In this document: positions 54,284 to 64,000 of the stretch, piece by piece
Layout of the letters: each line of letters starts with the position of its first letter
Position numbering within the stretch: the stretch's first letter is position 1
DNA from: an uncultured Lachnospiraceae bacterium
Lineage (GTDB): Bacteria > Bacillota > Clostridia > Lachnospirales > Lachnospiraceae
Direction of reading: 5' to 3'
DNA length: 64,000 nt
Assembly: GCA_944381405.1 (NCBI GenBank)
Contig: CALWLA010000003.1
Location: forward strand, 46,711 to 110,710
Notes under the pieces: generated by a model
The model's input: only the letters and a program-made list of their open reading frames with translations
Databases searched by the model: none
What the model was told of the DNA's origin: nothing
Made by a program: the position numbers and the translations under genes

Positions 54284-57200
54284 AGATCTCAAAGTTTGTG
54301 CTGAAAAGACCGGTCACGACCCTTCTGGGAGTGCTTTGCCTGATCTTTTTCGGCCTGATGTCGGTGCTCTCCGCAAAGCTGGAGCTGACGCCGGAAATCA
54401 ATATGCCCATGCTGGTGGTCACCACCGTATATCCCGGCGCAGGTCCGGAGGACATCGACGAGCTGGTGACAAAGCCCATCGAGGATGAGGTCAACACCCT
54501 GAGCGGAATCGACACCATGACCTCCCAGTCCTCGGACAACGTGTCCATGGTGCTTTTGCAGTACGAATACGGCACGGACATGGACAACGCCTATTCCGAT
54601 CTGAGAAAACGGCTGGATCTTGTGATGTCAAGCCTTCCGGAGGACGCGGAGGAGCCCACCATCCTGGAGATGGATGTCAACGCCATGGCTTCGGTCTACT
54701 TGAGCGTCAACAATCCGGCGGTCAACAACGTCTATAATTATGTGGATAAAAATATCGTTCCGGAGCTGGAAAAGCTGTCCGCCGTGGCATCGGTGGACAT
54801 TTCCGGCGGTTCCAGCGATTACATCAGCGTAGAGCTGATTCCGGAAAAGCTGAATCAGTACCATCTGGATATCAGCGCCATCGCCCAGCTGGTGGGCGCA
54901 TCCTCCTTCACCATGCCTGCAGGCAGCACCGGAGTGGGCAATACGGATCTGAACGTATCCGCCGGTGTGGAATACAAGACCCCCGAGGAGCTTCGGCAGA
55001 TTCCCATCACGGTAGGAAACGAGGACGTGATCTACCTGGAGGATGTGGCTGTCGTGACCCAGAAACAGGAGGATCCGGAGGCCATCGGCCGGTATAACGG
55101 CAACGACACCGTGGTGCTGGGGGTCAACAGAAACCAGCAGTACACCGCAGTGGACGTTTCCAAGCAGGTGACGGCGGCCCTTGCAGAGCTTGAGGCGGCG
55201 GATCCCAATCTGGAGATCGTGGTGGTAAACGACAGCGCGAACCAGATCACCAGCTCTCTGGAGTCCGTTCTTTTCACCATGGCTATGGCGGTGGTGATCT
55301 CTACCGTGATCCTGTTCATTTTCTTCGGCGATGTGAAGGGTTCTCTGATCGTCGCCACCTCCATCCCCATCTCCATCCTGGCGGCTCTGGTGATGATGTG
55401 GGCCATGGGTTATTCCTTTAACGTGATCACCCTGAGCTCCATCGTTCTGGGCGTCGGCATGATGGTGGATAACTCCATCGTTATCCTGGAGGCCTGCTTC
55501 AGGGCCATGGGAGAGGAACCAAGAAGGGACTTCGGCAGCTATGTCAGCGCGGCCCTGAAGGGCTCCAAGACTGTTGGCGCTTCGGTGCTGGGCTCCACCC
55601 TCACCACCTGCGTGGTATTCCTGCCCCTGGGCTTTCTGAGCGGACTTTCCGGACAGTTCTTCCAGCCTCTGGGCATGACCATCGTGTTCTGTATGATGGC
55701 CTCCTTCTTCTCGGCTGTGATGATCGTGCCTCTGTGCTTTGTGTATTACAAGCCTCAGGAAAACGCCAAGGCTGCCGCTTACGGGGCGATCCGCAGCATG
55801 CAGAACGGTTACCGGCATCTGATGCAGAAGATCCTCCGGCATAAAAAGACCGTCATGGCCCTTACAGTGGCGCTGCTGGTGGGCGCCTTCTGCCTGGCAG
55901 GACAGCTGGAATCCGTGCTGATGCCGGAGATCGACGAGGGAACCGTCAACATCACGGTGGATATGAAGCCGGATCTTACGGTGGAAAAACAGGATGAGAC
56001 CTACCGCAGAATCGAGGAGATCGTATCCGCAGATCCGGATCTGGACTCCTACATGCTTTCCGCCTCCGGCGGTTCCGGTTCCATCACCGCCTATCTGAAG
56101 GGAGAACGGGAAAAGACCACGGATGAAGCCGTAAAACAGTGGAAGGACGCCCTGCAGGTGGTGGATAACTGCGATATTTCCGTGGAAGCCTATTCCACCA
56201 CCAGCATGATGAATGCGGGCACCGGATTCGATCTGACTCTGGTGGATGCGGATTATGACACCCTGAAGGAGGTGGCGGACAAGATCACCGACGGCCTGAT
56301 GACGGACTCCAGGGTGACCAGGGTAAGCTCTTCTCTGGCAAACGCCTCCCCCCTCATCAAGGTAGACATCGATCCTATCCTGGCAGGAGCAGAGGGGCTT
56401 TCTCCGGTACAGGTGGCTTCCAGTCTGAATCTGATGATGAACGGCACCGAGGCGGACACCATGGATGTGGACGGGGATGAGCTGTCCATTGAGATCGAAT
56501 ATCCCAAGGATGAATTTGCGGACATCAACCAGGTGGAAAACATCCTCCTGACCTCCTCTACGGGTGCCTCGGTCCTGTTGAAGGACATCGCGGAGATCCG
56601 TTTCGAGGACAGCCCCGAGACCCTGACCCGGGTGGACAAGCAGTACCAGGCCCAGATCACGGCAGATTATACGGAGGCGGCAGGCCCCAACGTGCGGCAG
56701 GAGCTTTACGATACCTATGTGAGACCGAACCTTACCAACGGGGTTTCCGAGGCGGAGAACGCCATGACGGAGATGATGAACGAGGAGTTCGGCAACCTCT
56801 TTATGGCCATTGCCATCGCCATATTCCTGGTGTTCGTGGTGATGGCGGCCCAGTTCGAATCCGCCCGGTTCTCCTTCATGGTGATGACTACGGTGCCTTT
56901 CGGACTGATCGGCTCCTTCCTGTTTTTGTGGCTTTTTGACGCGCCCATCTCCATGCCCTCCCTCATCGGATTCCTGATGCTGATCGGCACGGTGGTAAAC
57001 AACGGTATCCTGTATGTGGATACGGCAAACCAGTATCAGGAAAAGATGCCCTTTAAGACGGCCATCATCGAGGCTGGCGCAACAAGACTGCGGCCCATCC
57101 TGATGACCACCCTCACCACTGTGGTTTCCATGGTGCCCATGGCAGTGGGCTACGGCGATTCCGGAGAGCTGATGCAGGGCCTCGCCCTGGTTTCCGTTGG

Positions 57201-57318
57201 CGGCCTCACCGCCTCTACCATCATGGCGCTTTTGGTGCTTCCGGTCTACTACACCCTGATGACCCGGAAAAAGGCAAAGAAGCTGCAGTCCGTCGACGTG
57301 AACAGCTACGAGATGTAA
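54280..57318 (+). CDS. RND-family efflux pump (AcrB-like)
   Basis: A 1012-residue RND transporter with twelve predicted transmembrane helices and two large extracytoplasmic loops, as in AcrB. The first helix region is RPVTTLLGVLCLIFFGLMS. The TM4 region reads GVGMMVDNSIVILEACFR: where AcrB has two adjacent Asp, only one Asp is followed by Asn, so proton coupling may differ. A second central family motif (MVTTVPFGLIG and VNNGILYVDTANQ) is kept. It exports hydrophobic compounds. Confidence 0.9.
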   Translation: MKISKFVLKRPVTTLLGVLCLIFFGLMSVLSAKLELTPEINMPMLVVTTVYPGAGPEDIDELVTKPIEDEVNTLSGIDTMTSQSSDNVSMVLLQYEYGTDMDNAYSDLRKRLDLVMSSLPEDAEEPTILEMDVNAMASVYLSVNNPAVNNVYNYVDKNIVPELEKLSAVASVDISGGSSDYISVELIPEKLNQYHLDISAIAQLVGASSFTMPAGSTGVGNTDLNVSAGVEYKTPEELRQIPITVGNEDVIYLEDVAVVTQKQEDPEAIGRYNGNDTVVLGVNRNQQYTAVDVSKQVTAALAELEAADPNLEIVVVNDSANQITSSLESVLFTMAMAVVISTVILFIFFGDVKGSLIVATSIPISILAALVMMWAMGYSFNVITLSSIVLGVGMMVDNSIVILEACFRAMGEEPRRDFGSYVSAALKGSKTVGASVLGSTLTTCVVFLPLGFLSGLSGQFFQPLGMTIVFCMMASFFSAVMIVPLCFVYYKPQENAKAAAYGAIRSMQNGYRHLMQKILRHKKTVMALTVALLVGAFCLAGQLESVLMPEIDEGTVNITVDMKPDLTVEKQDETYRRIEEIVSADPDLDSYMLSASGGSGSITAYLKGEREKTTDEAVKQWKDALQVVDNCDISVEAYSTTSMMNAGTGFDLTLVDADYDTLKEVADKITDGLMTDSRVTRVSSSLANASPLIKVDIDPILAGAEGLSPVQVASSLNLMMNGTEADTMDVDGDELSIEIEYPKDEFADINQVENILLTSSTGASVLLKDIAEIRFEDSPETLTRVDKQYQAQITADYTEAAGPNVRQELYDTYVRPNLTNGVSEAENAMTEMMNEEFGNLFMAIAIAIFLVFVVMAAQFESARFSFMVMTTVPFGLIGSFLFLWLFDAPISMPSLIGFLMLIGTVVNNGILYVDTANQYQEKMPFKTAIIEAGATRLRPILMTTLTTVVSMVPMAVGYGDSGELMQGLALVSVGGLTASTIMALLVLPVYYTLMTRKKAKKLQSVDVNSYEM

Positions 57319-57330
57319 GGGAAACGTAAG

Positions 57331-57359
57331 TTGCCCGGGAAAAGGGAAGCTTCTATAAT
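57331..57359 (+). promoter_or_regulatory. Sigma-A-type promoter ahead of the TolC-like genes
   Basis: TTGCCC (57331-57336) and TATAAT (57354-57359) are separated by exactly 17 bp. The start would fall about 57366, so the two TolC-like genes can be transcribed apart from the RND genes. Confidence 0.65.
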
Positions 57360-57377
57360 GAAGGAAAGGGATGTTCC

Positions 57378-57455
57378 ATGAAGAAAAGGGATGTTCTGAA
57401 AATGTTCCGAAGTCTTGAGAAAAACGCCGGCTGCGGCGGAAAGAAACAGGTTTGA
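57378..57455 (+). CDS. Possible 25-residue leader peptide
   Basis: A GGAAAGGG site lies 7 nt before an ATG that opens a 25-codon frame (MKKRDVLKMF at the start). It ends 5 nt before the first TolC-like start. AAGGGATGTTC occurs twice in this stretch. A leader or attenuator peptide is possible; equally, it may be chance. Confidence 0.3.
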   Translation: MKKRDVLKMFRSLEKNAGCGGKKQV

Positions 57456-57459
57456 CAGC

Positions 57460-58641
57460 ATGAAGATGAAAAAGAAAAACCGAACATATCAGGCAGGCTC
57501 CGGCAGGGCGGCGGCCTTAAGCGTTGCCCTGGCGCTGAGCATGGCCATTCCGGCCCTGGGAGCGACCCCGGAGTTTGCCCGTTCCCAGGAGGAATGGGCA
57601 GCTCTCCAGGATGATTACCTGGGCTGGGAGGAGATTCCGGATCTGGTGACGGAATACAACTCCACGGTGCTGAACAACAAAAAAGCCTACCAGAAGGATC
57701 AGGGCCAGGATGCGGAGGAGATCCGCAATTCCCTGCTGGATGCGGCGGACGATCTGGACAGCCTGGCAGTGGATGCGGAGATGGGAGAAGGGCAGCAGCT
57801 TGTGGCGGCCGGCTATCGGAGCCAGGCCGCATCCCTCCGGCAGCAGGCGGACAGCAACGTCTCCGACAGCGAGATCATCCGCTGGCAGTACCGGCAGGTG
57901 GAGGACACCATCGTGGAAAACGTGCGGAATACCTTCATCAGCTATTATCAGGCCATCAGCCAGAAGGCCGCGGACGAAGCGAAGCTCGGCTATCTGGAGC
58001 AGGCCTACCAGTCTGCCCAGAACCGGAAAAACGTGGGGACCGGCACGGAGCTGGAGGTGCTGACGGCAAAGGAGAGCCTCCAGACGGCACAGGCCCAGCT
58101 GCTGACGGCGGAGGCCGGTATCAGCAGCGCAAAACGGCGGCTTCAGGTGCTCTGCGGCTGGGATTACAACGCGGAGCCGGAGATCGGCCCTCTGCCGGAG
58201 TTTGATATGCAGCGCATTGGAGAGATCGACCTGACTGCGGATACACAGCTGGCTCTGGAAAACAACTGGCAGCTCATGATCGATGAGCGGAAGCTGCAGA
58301 ACGCCACCGATGGGCTTCTGCGGGATCAGTATGAAAAGACGGTGCAGAACGACCGGCAGCAGATCGCAGCCTCTGTCAGGAGCGCCTATGATGAGCTGAT
58401 CTCCGCAAAGACCGCCTATGACAACGGCGAGCTGCAGCTGCAGCTGGCCCAGCAGAATCTGGATAAGAGCAGCCGCCAGCTGTCTCTGGGCGTTATCAGC
58501 CGGATGGAGCATGCCGCTGTGGAAAACGAGCTCACCACCCTGCAGCACAGCCAGGAGCTGAACGAGATCGCCGTATTTTCTGCATGGACGGCTTATGAGG
58601 CGGCGGTAAACGGCCTGGCCCAGACCGGTAGCGCCCAGTAA
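57460..58641 (+). CDS. TolC-like secreted coiled-coil protein 1
   Basis: A 393-residue protein with a signal peptide (about 15-35) and long amphipathic helices from about 100 to 390, as in TolC-family outer-membrane channel proteins (two repeats of helix pairs; QNRKNVGTGTELEVLTAKESLQ resembles the TolC hairpins). I start at ATG 57460; a TTG 45 nt earlier is possible. A monoderm Firmicute has no outer membrane, so the role here is open: cell-wall-spanning partner or relic. Confidence 0.75.
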   Translation: MKMKKKNRTYQAGSGRAAALSVALALSMAIPALGATPEFARSQEEWAALQDDYLGWEEIPDLVTEYNSTVLNNKKAYQKDQGQDAEEIRNSLLDAADDLDSLAVDAEMGEGQQLVAAGYRSQAASLRQQADSNVSDSEIIRWQYRQVEDTIVENVRNTFISYYQAISQKAADEAKLGYLEQAYQSAQNRKNVGTGTELEVLTAKESLQTAQAQLLTAEAGISSAKRRLQVLCGWDYNAEPEIGPLPEFDMQRIGEIDLTADTQLALENNWQLMIDERKLQNATDGLLRDQYEKTVQNDRQQIAASVRSAYDELISAKTAYDNGELQLQLAQQNLDKSSRQLSLGVISRMEHAAVENELTTLQHSQELNEIAVFSAWTAYEAAVNGLAQTGSAQ

Positions 58642-58678
58642 AGATGCGGCTGGGGCCTTCAGCGGGCAGGAGACAGAC

Positions 58679-60019
58679 ATGAACATGAATGCAAATATGC
58701 ATAAAATGAAAATGGACGCAACTATGCATAACAGGATCAACGGAAAAAAACGGCGGCATAACGGAACCAAAAGGCTGAGATATACCGCCCTCCTTATGGC
58801 TGCGCTTTTGTCCATGACCTTTGGACCGGCGGCCTATGCGGCGCCGCCCTATGACCATATCCCCGAGAGCTGTTCCGAGGAAACCTGGAACCGCATGCAG
58901 GACGATCTCATCGAGTGGGACGAGATCGGGGATCTGGTGCAGTATTATAATCCGACCTATACCAGTGCCTTTGACACCGCCCAGGGATCTGTGATAGATC
59001 TGGAGGGATCCTATTCCTCCTTTCTCCGGGATATGTACGATGTCATGGATGAGACGGATGAGACGGTGGACGAGCTGATGGAAAATCAGAAACTGCTGCA
59101 GGGCCTAGATCCCGATACCACGGTGAATGTGGTGGATGGAAAGCCGGTGACGGCGGCAGAATCCCTTGCGCAGCTGGAAAAAGGAATTCAGGCTGCCAAG
59201 GCGGGCCGCAAGGAGGTGGCGGCAGGGATCCGGACCGCCTCCCGCAGCGTCAAGAACGCCTCCAAAACCGTGGAGCGGCAGCTGATGCCGGTGAAAAAGG
59301 CCATGACCAACGCCCTGGAAGGAGTCTTCATCGGCTATGAGCAGCTTTCTATCCAGCGGGAAATGGTGGAAAAGCAGGTCAGCCTGTATGAGACCATGTA
59401 TGCCATGCAGCAGAATCTGCAGCAGAACGGCATGGCCACGGCCTATGATGTGAGCGCGGCCAAAAACGATCTGGAACAGGCGAAAAAATCCCTCCAGGAC
59501 GTGGATACGGGCATGGAAACCATCCGTCGCTCCCTGGGGCTGCAGCTGGGCTGGGACGGGAATACCCTGCCGGAGATCGGAACGCTTCCGGAGCCGGATG
59601 TGGCGTTTGTGGATACCACCAATCCGGATGCGGACAAATCCGCGGCCATCATGCACAACAGCGAGGTCAAAGCTACCTGGAAGCCGGATTACAGCTCCAG
59701 CTACGGCTTCGAGCTGCGGGACCGGGAGGAAAACGAGGTGACCGGCAGGCTGGTGGCAAAGATGGACAGCCTTTATGCGGATATGAAGCAGAAAAAGGCC
59801 CTTTATGAAACCGCAAAGACCACTCTGGAAAAGGCGCGGCTTACCAGGGAATCCGCGGAACGCCGGTATGAACTGGGGATGTTGGGCCGTAGCGAGTATG
59901 AGGCGCAGCAGCTGAGCTATCTCAATTATGAGGCCTCCTATCGGCTTGCGGAGCTGAATTTATTCCAATCCATCAATACCTACAAATGGGCGGTGGACGG
60001 GGTCGTTACCATCGATTAA
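58679..60019 (+). CDS. TolC-like secreted coiled-coil protein 2
   Basis: A 446-residue relative of the preceding protein with a shared architecture: Met/Asn/His-rich N-terminus, signal peptide (about 31-53), and long helices to the end. The N-terminal stretch (MNMNANMHKMKMD) is unusual and may be outside the signal sequence. AGGAG lies before ATG 58679. Both copies follow the pump genes, perhaps a partner for an alternative adaptor assembly. Confidence 0.75.
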   Translation: MNMNANMHKMKMDATMHNRINGKKRRHNGTKRLRYTALLMAALLSMTFGPAAYAAPPYDHIPESCSEETWNRMQDDLIEWDEIGDLVQYYNPTYTSAFDTAQGSVIDLEGSYSSFLRDMYDVMDETDETVDELMENQKLLQGLDPDTTVNVVDGKPVTAAESLAQLEKGIQAAKAGRKEVAAGIRTASRSVKNASKTVERQLMPVKKAMTNALEGVFIGYEQLSIQREMVEKQVSLYETMYAMQQNLQQNGMATAYDVSAAKNDLEQAKKSLQDVDTGMETIRRSLGLQLGWDGNTLPEIGTLPEPDVAFVDTTNPDADKSAAIMHNSEVKATWKPDYSSSYGFELRDREENEVTGRLVAKMDSLYADMKQKKALYETAKTTLEKARLTRESAERRYELGMLGRSEYEAQQLSYLNYEASYRLAELNLFQSINTYKWAVDGVVTID

Positions 60020-60031
60020 GCAGAAGAAATC

Positions 60032-60066
60032 AGGCGCATAAGCCCTTGCGGGTTTATGTGCCTTTG
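60032..60066 (+). terminator. Terminator between the TolC-like genes and recA
   Basis: A 14-bp imperfect stem (60032-60045 with 60050-60063) is followed by TTTG. It ends the efflux transcript ahead of recA. Confidence 0.6.
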
Positions 60067-60173
60067 TGCTATGATAGGCATATTCAAAAGCATGTCCGCT
60101 CTCCGGCAGCCCCTCTGCCGGATGGGGACACACTTCCGATGGCAGATCAAAAAGTAAGAGGAATCAACAGACA

Positions 60174-61211
60174 ATGGCAATCAACAAAGAAGATAAGATG
60201 AAGGCCCTTGACGCGGCGATCCGGCAGATCCAAAAGGATTTCGGCGAAGGGGCTGTGATGAAGCTCGGCGATTCCAGCCGGAATATGAACATCGAAACCG
60301 TTCCCACAGGCTCTCTGAGCCTGGACATCGCTTTGGGCCTTGGGGGCGTCCCAAGGGGCAGAGTGATCGAGATATACGGACCGGAGTCCTCCGGTAAGAC
60401 CACAGTGGCGCTGCATATGGTGGCGGAGGTGCAGAAGCGGGGCGGCATTGCCGGATTTATCGACGCGGAGCACGCTCTGGATCCCGTCTATGCCGGAAAC
60501 ATCGGCGTGGATATCGACAACCTGTATATTTCCCAGCCGGACAACGGCGAGCAGGCCCTGGAGATCGCAGATACCATGGTCCGCAGCGGCGCGGTGGATA
60601 TCATCATCATCGACTCCGTGGCGGCGCTGGTGCCGAAGAAGGAGATCGAAGGAGAGATGGGAGAGTCCGTGGTAGGCCTTCAGGCAAGGCTCATGTCCCA
60701 GGCCCTCCGGAAGCTGACGGGCGTTATCTCAAAGTCCAACTGCATCGTGGTGTTTATCAACCAGTTGCGTGAAAAGGTAGGCGTGATGTTCGGCAATCCG
60801 GAAACCACCACAGGCGGAAGAGCGCTGAAGTTCTACGCGTCAGTCCGTATGGATGTGCGCCGGGTAGAGACCCTCAAGCAGGGAACGGAAGCCATCGGAA
60901 ACCACGTCAAGGTCAAGATCGTCAAGAACAAGATCGCGCCTCCCTTCAAGGAAGCGGAGTTCGACATCATGTACGGAAAGGGCATCTCCAGAGAGGGGGA
61001 TGTGCTGGACCTGGCGGTCAAGGAAGGCCTGGTGGAAAAGAGCGGCGCCTGGTTCGCCTATGAGGGAGCGAAGATCGGTCAGGGCCGGGAAAACGCAAAG
61101 CTTTATCTGCAGGAGCATCCGGAGATCATGGAGACCCTGGATCACGAGATCCGGGTCAGACGGGGACTGCTTCCGGCAGAGGGAGAAATACAGCAGGACG
61201 AAACAGAATAA
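60174..61211 (+). CDS. recA: Recombinase RecA
   Basis: A 345-residue RecA. Walker A is GPESSGKT, Walker B is [13 protein letters not shown], and the L2 loop [17 protein letters not shown] is intact. It forms filaments on single-stranded DNA for recombination and SOS induction. AGAGGA precedes the ATG. TTGCGG and TATGAT 18 bp apart just upstream may be its promoter; I see no clear LexA box in the window. proS follows. Confidence 0.98.
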   Translation: MAINKEDKMKALDAAIRQIQKDFGEGAVMKLGDSSRNMNIETVPTGSLSLDIALGLGGVPRGRVIEIYGPESSGKTTVALHMVAEVQKRGGIAGFIDAEHALDPVYAGNIGVDIDNLYISQPDNGEQALEIADTMVRSGAVDIIIIDSVAALVPKKEIEGEMGESVVGLQARLMSQALRKLTGVISKSNCIVVFINQLREKVGVMFGNPETTTGGRALKFYASVRMDVRRVETLKQGTEAIGNHVKVKIVKNKIAPPFKEAEFDIMYGKGISREGDVLDLAVKEGLVEKSGAWFAYEGAKIGQGRENAKLYLQEHPEIMETLDHEIRVRRGLLPAEGEIQQDETE

Positions 61212-61235
61212 AGATCGGAAAGGCGGAAATCAGAA

Positions 61236-62678
61236 ATGGCAAATGAAAATAAAAAGCTGGTGGAAGACATCACCCCTATGGAGGTGGATTTTGCCCAGTG
61301 GTATACGGATATCGTGCGGAAGGCAGAGCTTTCCGATTACAGCTGTGTCAAGGGCTGCATGGTGATTCAGCCTGCAGGCTATGCCCTTTGGGAAAACATC
61401 CAGCGGGAGCTGGACCGCAGGTTTAAGGAAACCGGCGTGGAAAACTGCTACATGCCCGTGTTCATTCCCGAGAGCCTTCTGCAGAAGGAAAAGGATCATG
61501 TAGAGGGCTTTGCCCCCGAGGTAGCCTGGGTAACAGAGGGAGGCATGGAGCCTCTTACGGAAAAGATCTGCGTAAGACCTACCTCCGAGACCCTGTTCTG
61601 CGATTATTACAGCCGGTCGATCCATTCCTACAGAGATCTGCCGAAGCTTTACAATCAGTGGTGCTCCGTGGTGCGCTGGGAAAAGACCACCCGTCCCTTC
61701 CTCCGTTCCAGAGAGTTCCTGTGGCAGGAGGGCCATACGGCTCACGCCACCGCCGAAGAGGCAAAGGAGCGGACGGAGCAGATGCTGAATCTCTATGCGG
61801 ATTTCTGCGAGGAGGTGCTGGCGATCCCCGTGGTGAGAGGCCAGAAGACGGAAAAGGAGCGCTTTGCAGGAGCCATCGCCACCTATACCATCGAGGCGCT
61901 GATGCACGACGGTAAGGCGCTGCAGTCCGGAACCTCCCACAATTTCGGCGACGGCTTTGCCCGGGCCTTCAACATCCAGTACAGCGACAAGAACAACCAG
62001 CTCCAGTATGTACATCAGACATCCTGGGGCGTTTCTACCCGTATCATCGGCGCCATCATCATGGTGCACGGCGATGACGACGGCCTGAGGCTTCCGCCCC
62101 GGATCGCACCCACCCAGGTGATCATCGTTCCGATCCAGCAGAAGAAGGAAGGGGTCCTGGAAAAGGCCTATGCCCTGAGAGACGAGCTTTTGGAAAAGGG
62201 CTTCCGGGTAAAGGTGGACGACGGAGACAAGAGCCCCGGCTGGAAGTTCGCAGACTGCGAGATGCGGGGCATCCCGCTGCGCATCGAGGTAGGCCCCAGA
62301 GATCTGGAGAACGGACAGGCAGTGCTGGTAAGAAGAGATACCAGAGAAAAGACCACCGCTTCCCTGGAGGGCATTGGAGAAACCATCGGAAAGCTGCTGG
62401 AGGATATCCAGCACAATATGTACGACATGGCGAAAAAACACCTGGAGGCTCACACCTTCCCGGCTACGAACATCGAAGAGATGGAGAAGATCCTGGACGA
62501 GCAGACCGGTTTTGTAAAGGCCATGTGGTGCGGCTGCCGGGAGTGCGAGGACGCCATCAAGGAAAAGACCGGCGCTACCTCCCGCTGCATCCCCTTTGCC
62601 CAGGAGCATATTTCCGACGTGTGCGTCAACTGCGGAAAACCAGCCACCAAGATGGTTTACTGGGGAAGAGCTTATTAA
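61236..62678 (+). CDS. proS: Prolyl-tRNA synthetase, archaeal/eukaryal-type (ProS type 3)
   Basis: A 480-residue class II synthetase of the short, archaeal-like form. Motif 2 region is [20 protein letters not shown] and motif 3 lies in [16 protein letters not shown]. The C-terminal zinc-like cluster is CGCREC...CVNCGKPA. It charges tRNA-Pro. The class II bacterial-type insertion domain is absent. A terminator follows. Confidence 0.96.
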   Translation: MANENKKLVEDITPMEVDFAQWYTDIVRKAELSDYSCVKGCMVIQPAGYALWENIQRELDRRFKETGVENCYMPVFIPESLLQKEKDHVEGFAPEVAWVTEGGMEPLTEKICVRPTSETLFCDYYSRSIHSYRDLPKLYNQWCSVVRWEKTTRPFLRSREFLWQEGHTAHATAEEAKERTEQMLNLYADFCEEVLAIPVVRGQKTEKERFAGAIATYTIEALMHDGKALQSGTSHNFGDGFARAFNIQYSDKNNQLQYVHQTSWGVSTRIIGAIIMVHGDDDGLRLPPRIAPTQVIIVPIQQKKEGVLEKAYALRDELLEKGFRVKVDDGDKSPGWKFADCEMRGIPLRIEVGPRDLENGQAVLVRRDTREKTTASLEGIGETIGKLLEDIQHNMYDMAKKHLEAHTFPATNIEEMEKILDEQTGFVKAMWCGCRECEDAIKEKTGATSRCIPFAQEHISDVCVNCGKPATKMVYWGRAY

Positions 62679-62695
62679 AAGAGATAAAAAGTAAG

Positions 62696-62740
62696 AATAC
62701 CGGAGAGAAGAGCTTTAGTGCTTCTCTCCGGTATTTGAAA
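62696..62740 (+). terminator. Terminator of proS
   Basis: A perfect 15-bp inverted repeat (62696-62710 with 62721-62735) with a 10-nt loop is followed by TTTG. A very stable terminator. Confidence 0.85.
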
Positions 62741-62815
62741 ATTATTGTGGAATGAATCTGTTCCTTATGGGATGATGTTTAGGCAATTATTAGATAATTG
62801 CCATAAAGAGGGCAT

Positions 62816-63851
62816 ATGATGGAAAACATCGGAATAGAAACAGAGCAAATTAGCAAGGGGCAGTGAAAAATATAGCTGGGAGAACAAAACATCTGAATAC
62901 ACAATAGATGATGTCGATATGACTGCCTTTCAATTATATTTACAAAAAGCAAAGGCAGCGGGAAGGATTGAATTTGAATCAGATAACCCCAGTGTAGTAT
63001 TGGAGAAACTCGGCCTTTTTTCCAAAGATGGAGTGCATCTCTTAAATGCAGGAGCCGCACTTTTTTGTTCTTGTAAGACAAATGACATTCAAATGGCAAA
63101 ATTTGCTACAGATGTGAAGGCTACGTTTACAGATATTCGCCGGGAAGATAAAGGGTCTATCATAGGATTAAGCAATCTGTGTGAGCAGTATATTATTGAC
63201 GCAATGGATTGGAAGGCGGACATCATAGGGCTTAATCGGGTAGAAACACCAGAGATACCAATTGAGGCGATTCGAGAGGCAGTTATCAACTCTTATGGAC
63301 ATAGGTTATATAACAATAATCAATGTAATGAAATCGATATATTTAAAGATCGGATCGAAATTCACACGACAGGGGGCTTTCCAAAGGGGCATACACCAGA
63401 AGAATTTTTAGATGGCACGAAGAAAGCTGTTCGTAGAAACAAGCTGATTACAGGTGTCCTTTATTATTCAAAAGATATGGAAACGTTTGCAACTGGACTG
63501 AAACGTATCAAGGATCTATGTGAGGATGCAGGCTGCAAAGTCGAGTTTAGAAACGAAAAAGACGATTTTGTAGTCGTTTTTTACAGAAATCTTAGGGAAA
63601 AATGGTTGACTGAGAAAAGCATAAACGGTTTAGAAATGGCTTCAAAACTTCAGAATGAAGTTTTGAATGAAGTTTTAGAAAATAAAATAATAAAGATTTT
63701 AATAGAAGATAATAAACTAAACCAGAAGCAAATCGCTGAAAAAACAGGCACTTCATTATCATCTATACAACGAGCGATGAAAGAACTTACGAAACGTGGA
63801 AAGATTGTGCGAGAGAATGGAAAAAGGTTCGGTTACTGGAGAATCCTATAG
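62816..63851 (+). pseudogene. Decayed AlbA_2/Schlafen-type ATP-binding regulator
   Basis: An intact 3' part (from ATG 62919 to 63851, 310 residues) has the HATPase_c_4-like and winged-helix C-terminus of AlbA_2/Schlafen-type proteins: GLNRVETPEIPIEAIREAVINSY, then KQIAEKTGTSLSSIQRAMKELTKRGKI. About 100 bp upstream, at 62816-62866, the start MMENIGIETEQI of the usual AlbA_2 domain reads in another frame and stops early. Most of the AlbA_2 domain is missing between them. I read this as an internal deletion with frameshift. If translation starts at 62919 a truncated protein may still be made. Confidence 0.6.
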
Positions 63852-63896
63852 AAAATATTTTCTGAAATCTTATGAAGGCTGAAAAAAGAGGTAAGG

Positions 63897-63920
63897 GGCC
63901 GTTGCTTTTGAGCAACGGCC
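63897..63920. terminator. Hairpin, possible terminator of the decayed regulator gene
   Basis: A perfect 10-bp stem (63897-63906 with 63911-63920) with a TTTG loop; the T-tract after it is weak, so it may instead mark a boundary. Confidence 0.5.
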
Positions 63921-63937
63921 TCACAGACTGAAGACAA

Positions 63938-63969
63938 ACCGGGTTTAGAAGAGAATTCCTAAGCCCGGT
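63938..63969. terminator. Second hairpin near the window end
   Basis: ACCGGGTTTAGAA (63938-63950) pairs imperfectly with TTCCTAAGCCCGGT (63956-63969). ATCTTT follows. It may be a terminator or the leader of a gene outside the window. Confidence 0.4.
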
Positions 63970-64000
63970 ATCTTTATGTCTGTAAATAATCCTGATAATA

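Noticed and set aside
54628..55842. 404-codon minus-strand frame within the RND pump gene
   Set aside because: His/Asp-rich antisense of a strongly coding GC-rich gene, without a ribosome site.

Overview
This window looks like the chromosome of a Gram-positive anaerobic clostridium, most likely a Lachnospiraceae-type gut Firmicute. Reasons: AGGAGG-type ribosome sites throughout, a short zinc-motif prolyl-tRNA synthetase, ROK glucokinase, YhaM, IspE followed by a GntR regulator, ferredoxin/Crp-Fnr genes, and a type II-A CRISPR locus. This assignment is inference. I saw no rRNA or tRNA genes.

Layout. 1-6.3 kb: housekeeping genes (ROK glucokinase end, orphan sensor kinase, degenerate HtrA-PDZ protein, YhaM exonuclease, RumA-type rRNA methyltransferase). 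6.4-28.9 kb: an AT-richer accessory island abutting the 3' end of the rRNA methyltransferase gene. It opens with a SymE-like toxin gene, small unknown genes, an ImmA/IrrE-type metallopeptidase and a divergent XRE regulator. A TcmP plus radical-SAM pair follows. Next comes a six-gene co-directional operon: beta-class DNA methyltransferase, DEAH helicase-nuclease, SNF2 helicase with an N-terminal Swt1-type HEPN domain, sacsin-like GHKL ATPase, RecD-like helicase with a C-terminal nuclease-like domain, and a small HEPN-like protein. I read this as a composite restriction or anti-phage system that I cannot match to a named one; it is the best candidate here for something undescribed. An IS256-family element (28,965-30,333) and a Fic gene follow.

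31.7-40.1 kb: alpha/beta hydrolase, MGMT-like and flavin reductase genes, then a complete type II-A CRISPR-Cas locus: tracrRNA on the minus strand, cas9, a small unannotated 58-codon reading frame, cas1, cas2, csn2, leader and an array of 9 repeats and 8 spacers. An Mrr-type restriction gene follows. Two nuclease-based defence regions therefore lie within about 35 kb.

41.3-64 kb: ferredoxins with a Crp/Fnr regulator, a surface-polysaccharide cluster (RfbH, LicD, GT2), a HAD phosphatase, a serine hydrolase, a PLC-like protein, an L,D-transpeptidase, ispE-gntR, a TetR-controlled RND efflux operon with two TolC-like genes (unexpected in a single-membrane cell), recA, proS and a decayed Schlafen/AlbA-type gene. 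Spacing and ATGA overlaps imply tightly coupled operons for cas1-cas2-csn2, the TetR-adaptor-RND genes and the island operon.
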